Assembly: GCA_943736015.1 (NCBI GenBank)
Contig: OX031060.1
Span: 950,001-1,014,000 of the forward strand
Length of the DNA stretch: 64,000 bases
Origin: Tridacna crocea
Lineage: Eukaryota; Mollusca; Bivalvia; Cardiida; Cardiidae
Direction: 5' to 3'
Shown: piece after piece, positions 62,262 through 64,000 of the stretch
How positions within the stretch are numbered: position 1 is the first letter of the stretch
How the letters are laid out: each line of letters opens with the position of its first letter
The notes under the pieces: generated by a model
The model's input: only the letters and a program-made list of their open reading frames with translations
The model's database searches: none
What the model was told of the DNA's origin: nothing
Program-made: the position numbers and the translations under genes

Positions 62262-62606
62262 AACAGAAGACAAAATTTTAGCCTTTATCCAAATTAAAAG
62301 CATTTACAGACAACAATTACTGCTATAATGTGGCTCAAATGGTGCAATCTTTCTTTGATAGAGTTGAAAATGTTGTGGGAAAAGGAGAAAATGCTGGTTA
62401 CCAGCATTTTCTCCTTTTTCCACAATGTTTTCTAAAGGCTTCTTCAACAGGCATGTTAAATTTTGGCTTTATGCAGTAAAGGGTCAATGACCCTAAAAGG
62501 CAGCTTTTGAAATCTGTTAGTTTGGGAGAAAATATTAGTTATCAGCTAGATGCATGTTCTACCTTTTTAGCCACAATAGATTTTTTTGTCTGCAAATTTC
62601 TTTAAC
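62262..62606. mobile_element. Two TTAA foldback MITEs, minus then decayed plus
   Basis: Minus copy 62262-62487 with an intact hairpin, then a decayed plus copy whose end meets the next element. Confidence 0.7.
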
Positions 62607-62831
62607 TCATTACCAAATGACAAAATTTTAGGTTTGTCCAAATCAAGAGCATTAGCAGACGACAAATAAAAGTGACAAAAATTTGAAATTAGTTTTGTGA
62701 AGGGTAGAAATCATTGTGGGAAAAGGAGAAAATGCTGGTTACCAGCATTTTCTCCTTTTCCCACAATGTTTTCTAAAAGCTTTTTTTCAGTCAGGGTCTT
62801 CAAAAGTAGGGATTGTGTGGTAACAGGTTAA
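62602..62831 (-). mobile_element. TTAA foldback MITE, full length
   Basis: 230 bp, both TTAAs, hairpin perfect through cattgtggg / cccacaatg. It is the last clear copy in the window. Confidence 0.87.
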
Positions 62832-64000
62832 TTTGGATTTGTCTGAAATTAATTTTTTTTTCCCAACTGTTGGGTAAAGGGTAAATGATGTTTTTTTTTC
62901 TTTCAAGTCACATGGTTTGACAGTAAAAAAAGGTAGAAAACGGCTTATGCAACGTAATTAATGCATGACATGAACTGATTGCTATCCAAATACAGTTGAC
63001 GCAAATCAGTTAAATAATAAAGGATGGGCGCTTGACTTATCTTTCTCGTATTGCATATCAGGAAAACTCAGTACATCATGCAATGTGGTCTTTAATTCTT
63101 TCCCTCTCAAACACTTATCACTGTGCAATGACCATGTGTTGTCGGCTCAGTATGATCTTGTATTTTAAGAATCAAAGCCTTTTGTGCTTCAAAACTGTAA
63201 CATTGCCAAAAAATGGGCCTGTGAATAGATAGTTGTCACTGAGAAATAATTGAGATACGTATGGAAGCTCCCTATTCAAATTGTCTAATAATGCAGAAAA
63301 AGGAATTGGACACAAAAGTGTCAATTTGTAACAATTTGAAAAAAAAAATAGTTGAGCATTGTTTAGTGTGCCATTTCCGACAATGTTTTCAAAATATGCT
63401 GACATGAAGGAGTATCAACAATTATATCTGTAGATCTACAGCAATAATAAATAAAACAAAGGTTGAACATGCATTGTCATTATTACCCTTTCCTTAGCTT
63501 TCTCATATGACAGTGTAGCTTTCTCACATTATAGTGCTCTTGACACAGTTTCAGCTAGGAGTTCCATATTTTTTCCTGCAGTATTTGAAAACATGGTTAT
63601 GGTCACTGATGAAAACATGGATATGATCAGTCTGTCCTTTTGTCTCAATGCTTTCATGTCATACAGGTAACATTCTTGAATAAACCCGAGTTGATTGTTA
63701 ATTGTCTTTTTAAAAAAAAAAAGACTTATGCTGCTATTTGTGTAAGATATGATACTTAACCACAAAAATATGAATGGGGGAAAAATTATCATCTTTTATT
63801 AATAACCTATAGGTCTTTTTTTTTTGTGGGGGTGGGGGGGAAGGGGGAGGAGCAAGGTGTTATATTTTTCCATACCTATCATAGAAAAGCAATCTCAAAT
63901 TATTATCTGAAAAAAAGTATACATTTTTTTTTGCAATTAATTGCAAATGAATTCATTATTTATAATACAGATTAGGGTAATGAATTTAGCCAGTTTTAGT
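62832..64000. other. A/T-rich sequence without recognised features
   Basis: Homopolymer runs (poly-A near 63710, T8-9 with G7 near 63815) and otherwise apparently unique intronic sequence. Confidence 0.5.

Larger units (their letters stand above)
56670..64000. other. Catalase intron 3, incomplete
   Basis: At least 7.3 kb. The next catalase exon (GESGSADT..RDPRGFA..FYT region) was sought and not seen. It contains TTAA elements, two SINE types, a dispersed repeat (59858-60200), diverged 'gttggtcagaatgtttgtcttgat' repeats (58195-58710), poly-G runs near 61372 and 61474, and A/T-rich sequence to the end. Confidence 0.65.

Noticed and set aside
292-62831. A recurring predicted peptide (GKGENAGNQHFLLFP and mirror forms) in dozens of short open frames, as if a gene family
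   Set aside because: It is the translation of the MITE hairpin; frames start and stop at random around it and there is no codon-level conservation.
9000-63000. CRISPR-like appearance of regularly repeated palindromes
   Set aside because: Repeats are ~225 bp, irregularly spaced, in both orientations, with TTAA duplications, in a spliced eukaryotic genome.

Overview
The window is animal nuclear DNA: spliced genes with GT/AG introns, long introns packed with transposable elements, no operons and no prokaryotic signals. A bivalve mollusc is my best guess. It rests on the gene set and on repeat types I associate with bivalve genomes (tRNA-headed SINEs, a 'gatcagcctgcg' foldback element, 'aagagctgtcac' repeats). 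The organism is inferred, not proven.

Three protein genes can be built exon by exon with matching splice phases. (1) A transgelin/calponin-family muscle protein on the + strand (exons 4388-4503, 5138-5342, 8911-9096; the start exon was not found). (2) A PRDM4-type zinc-finger regulator on the - strand, apparently with its whole coding region in nine exons from 41024 down to 13683, about 1037 residues. Its 119-nt PR-domain exon at 26467-26585 is short and was recognised by homology and exact phase fit. (3) A catalase on the + strand, exons 1-3 (42521-42574, 44609-44783, 56559-56669), ending with the window. PRDM4 and catalase are head to head about 1.5 kb apart and may share a promoter region.

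Most of the rest is mobile DNA. One family dominates: a ~225 bp non-autonomous element flanked by TTAA, with short inverted ends (TTAACYCWTTACCA) and a central near-perfect hairpin of about 44-60 nt. I count roughly 80 full, partial or decayed copies, about a quarter of the window, in both orientations. Copies sit inside one another, inside SINEs, inside a minisatellite and end to end sharing one TTAA. This points to a piggyBac-like transposase supplied from elsewhere. A smaller subfamily carries a different hairpin.

Intron 5 of PRDM4 holds a 6.2 kb Ty3/gypsy-class LTR retrotransposon (27704-33929, - strand) with LTRs of equal length and one visible difference. Its pol order is protease-integrase-RT-RNase H, the Gmr1-type arrangement, its Gag has a SCAN-like capsid part, and its primer site fits tRNA-Pro. 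It is disabled by a frameshift in a T run and one in-frame stop. It landed inside a 48-bp minisatellite already invaded by a TTAA element.

Other elements include a 1449 bp hAT-type element with a perfect 8-bp target duplication and a BED zinc-finger remnant (20180-21628), several foldback families, a mariner-like micro-element just past the PRDM4 stop, and tandem repeats (28, 48, 60 and ~155 bp). Beyond the three genes I see no other convincing protein or RNA gene.
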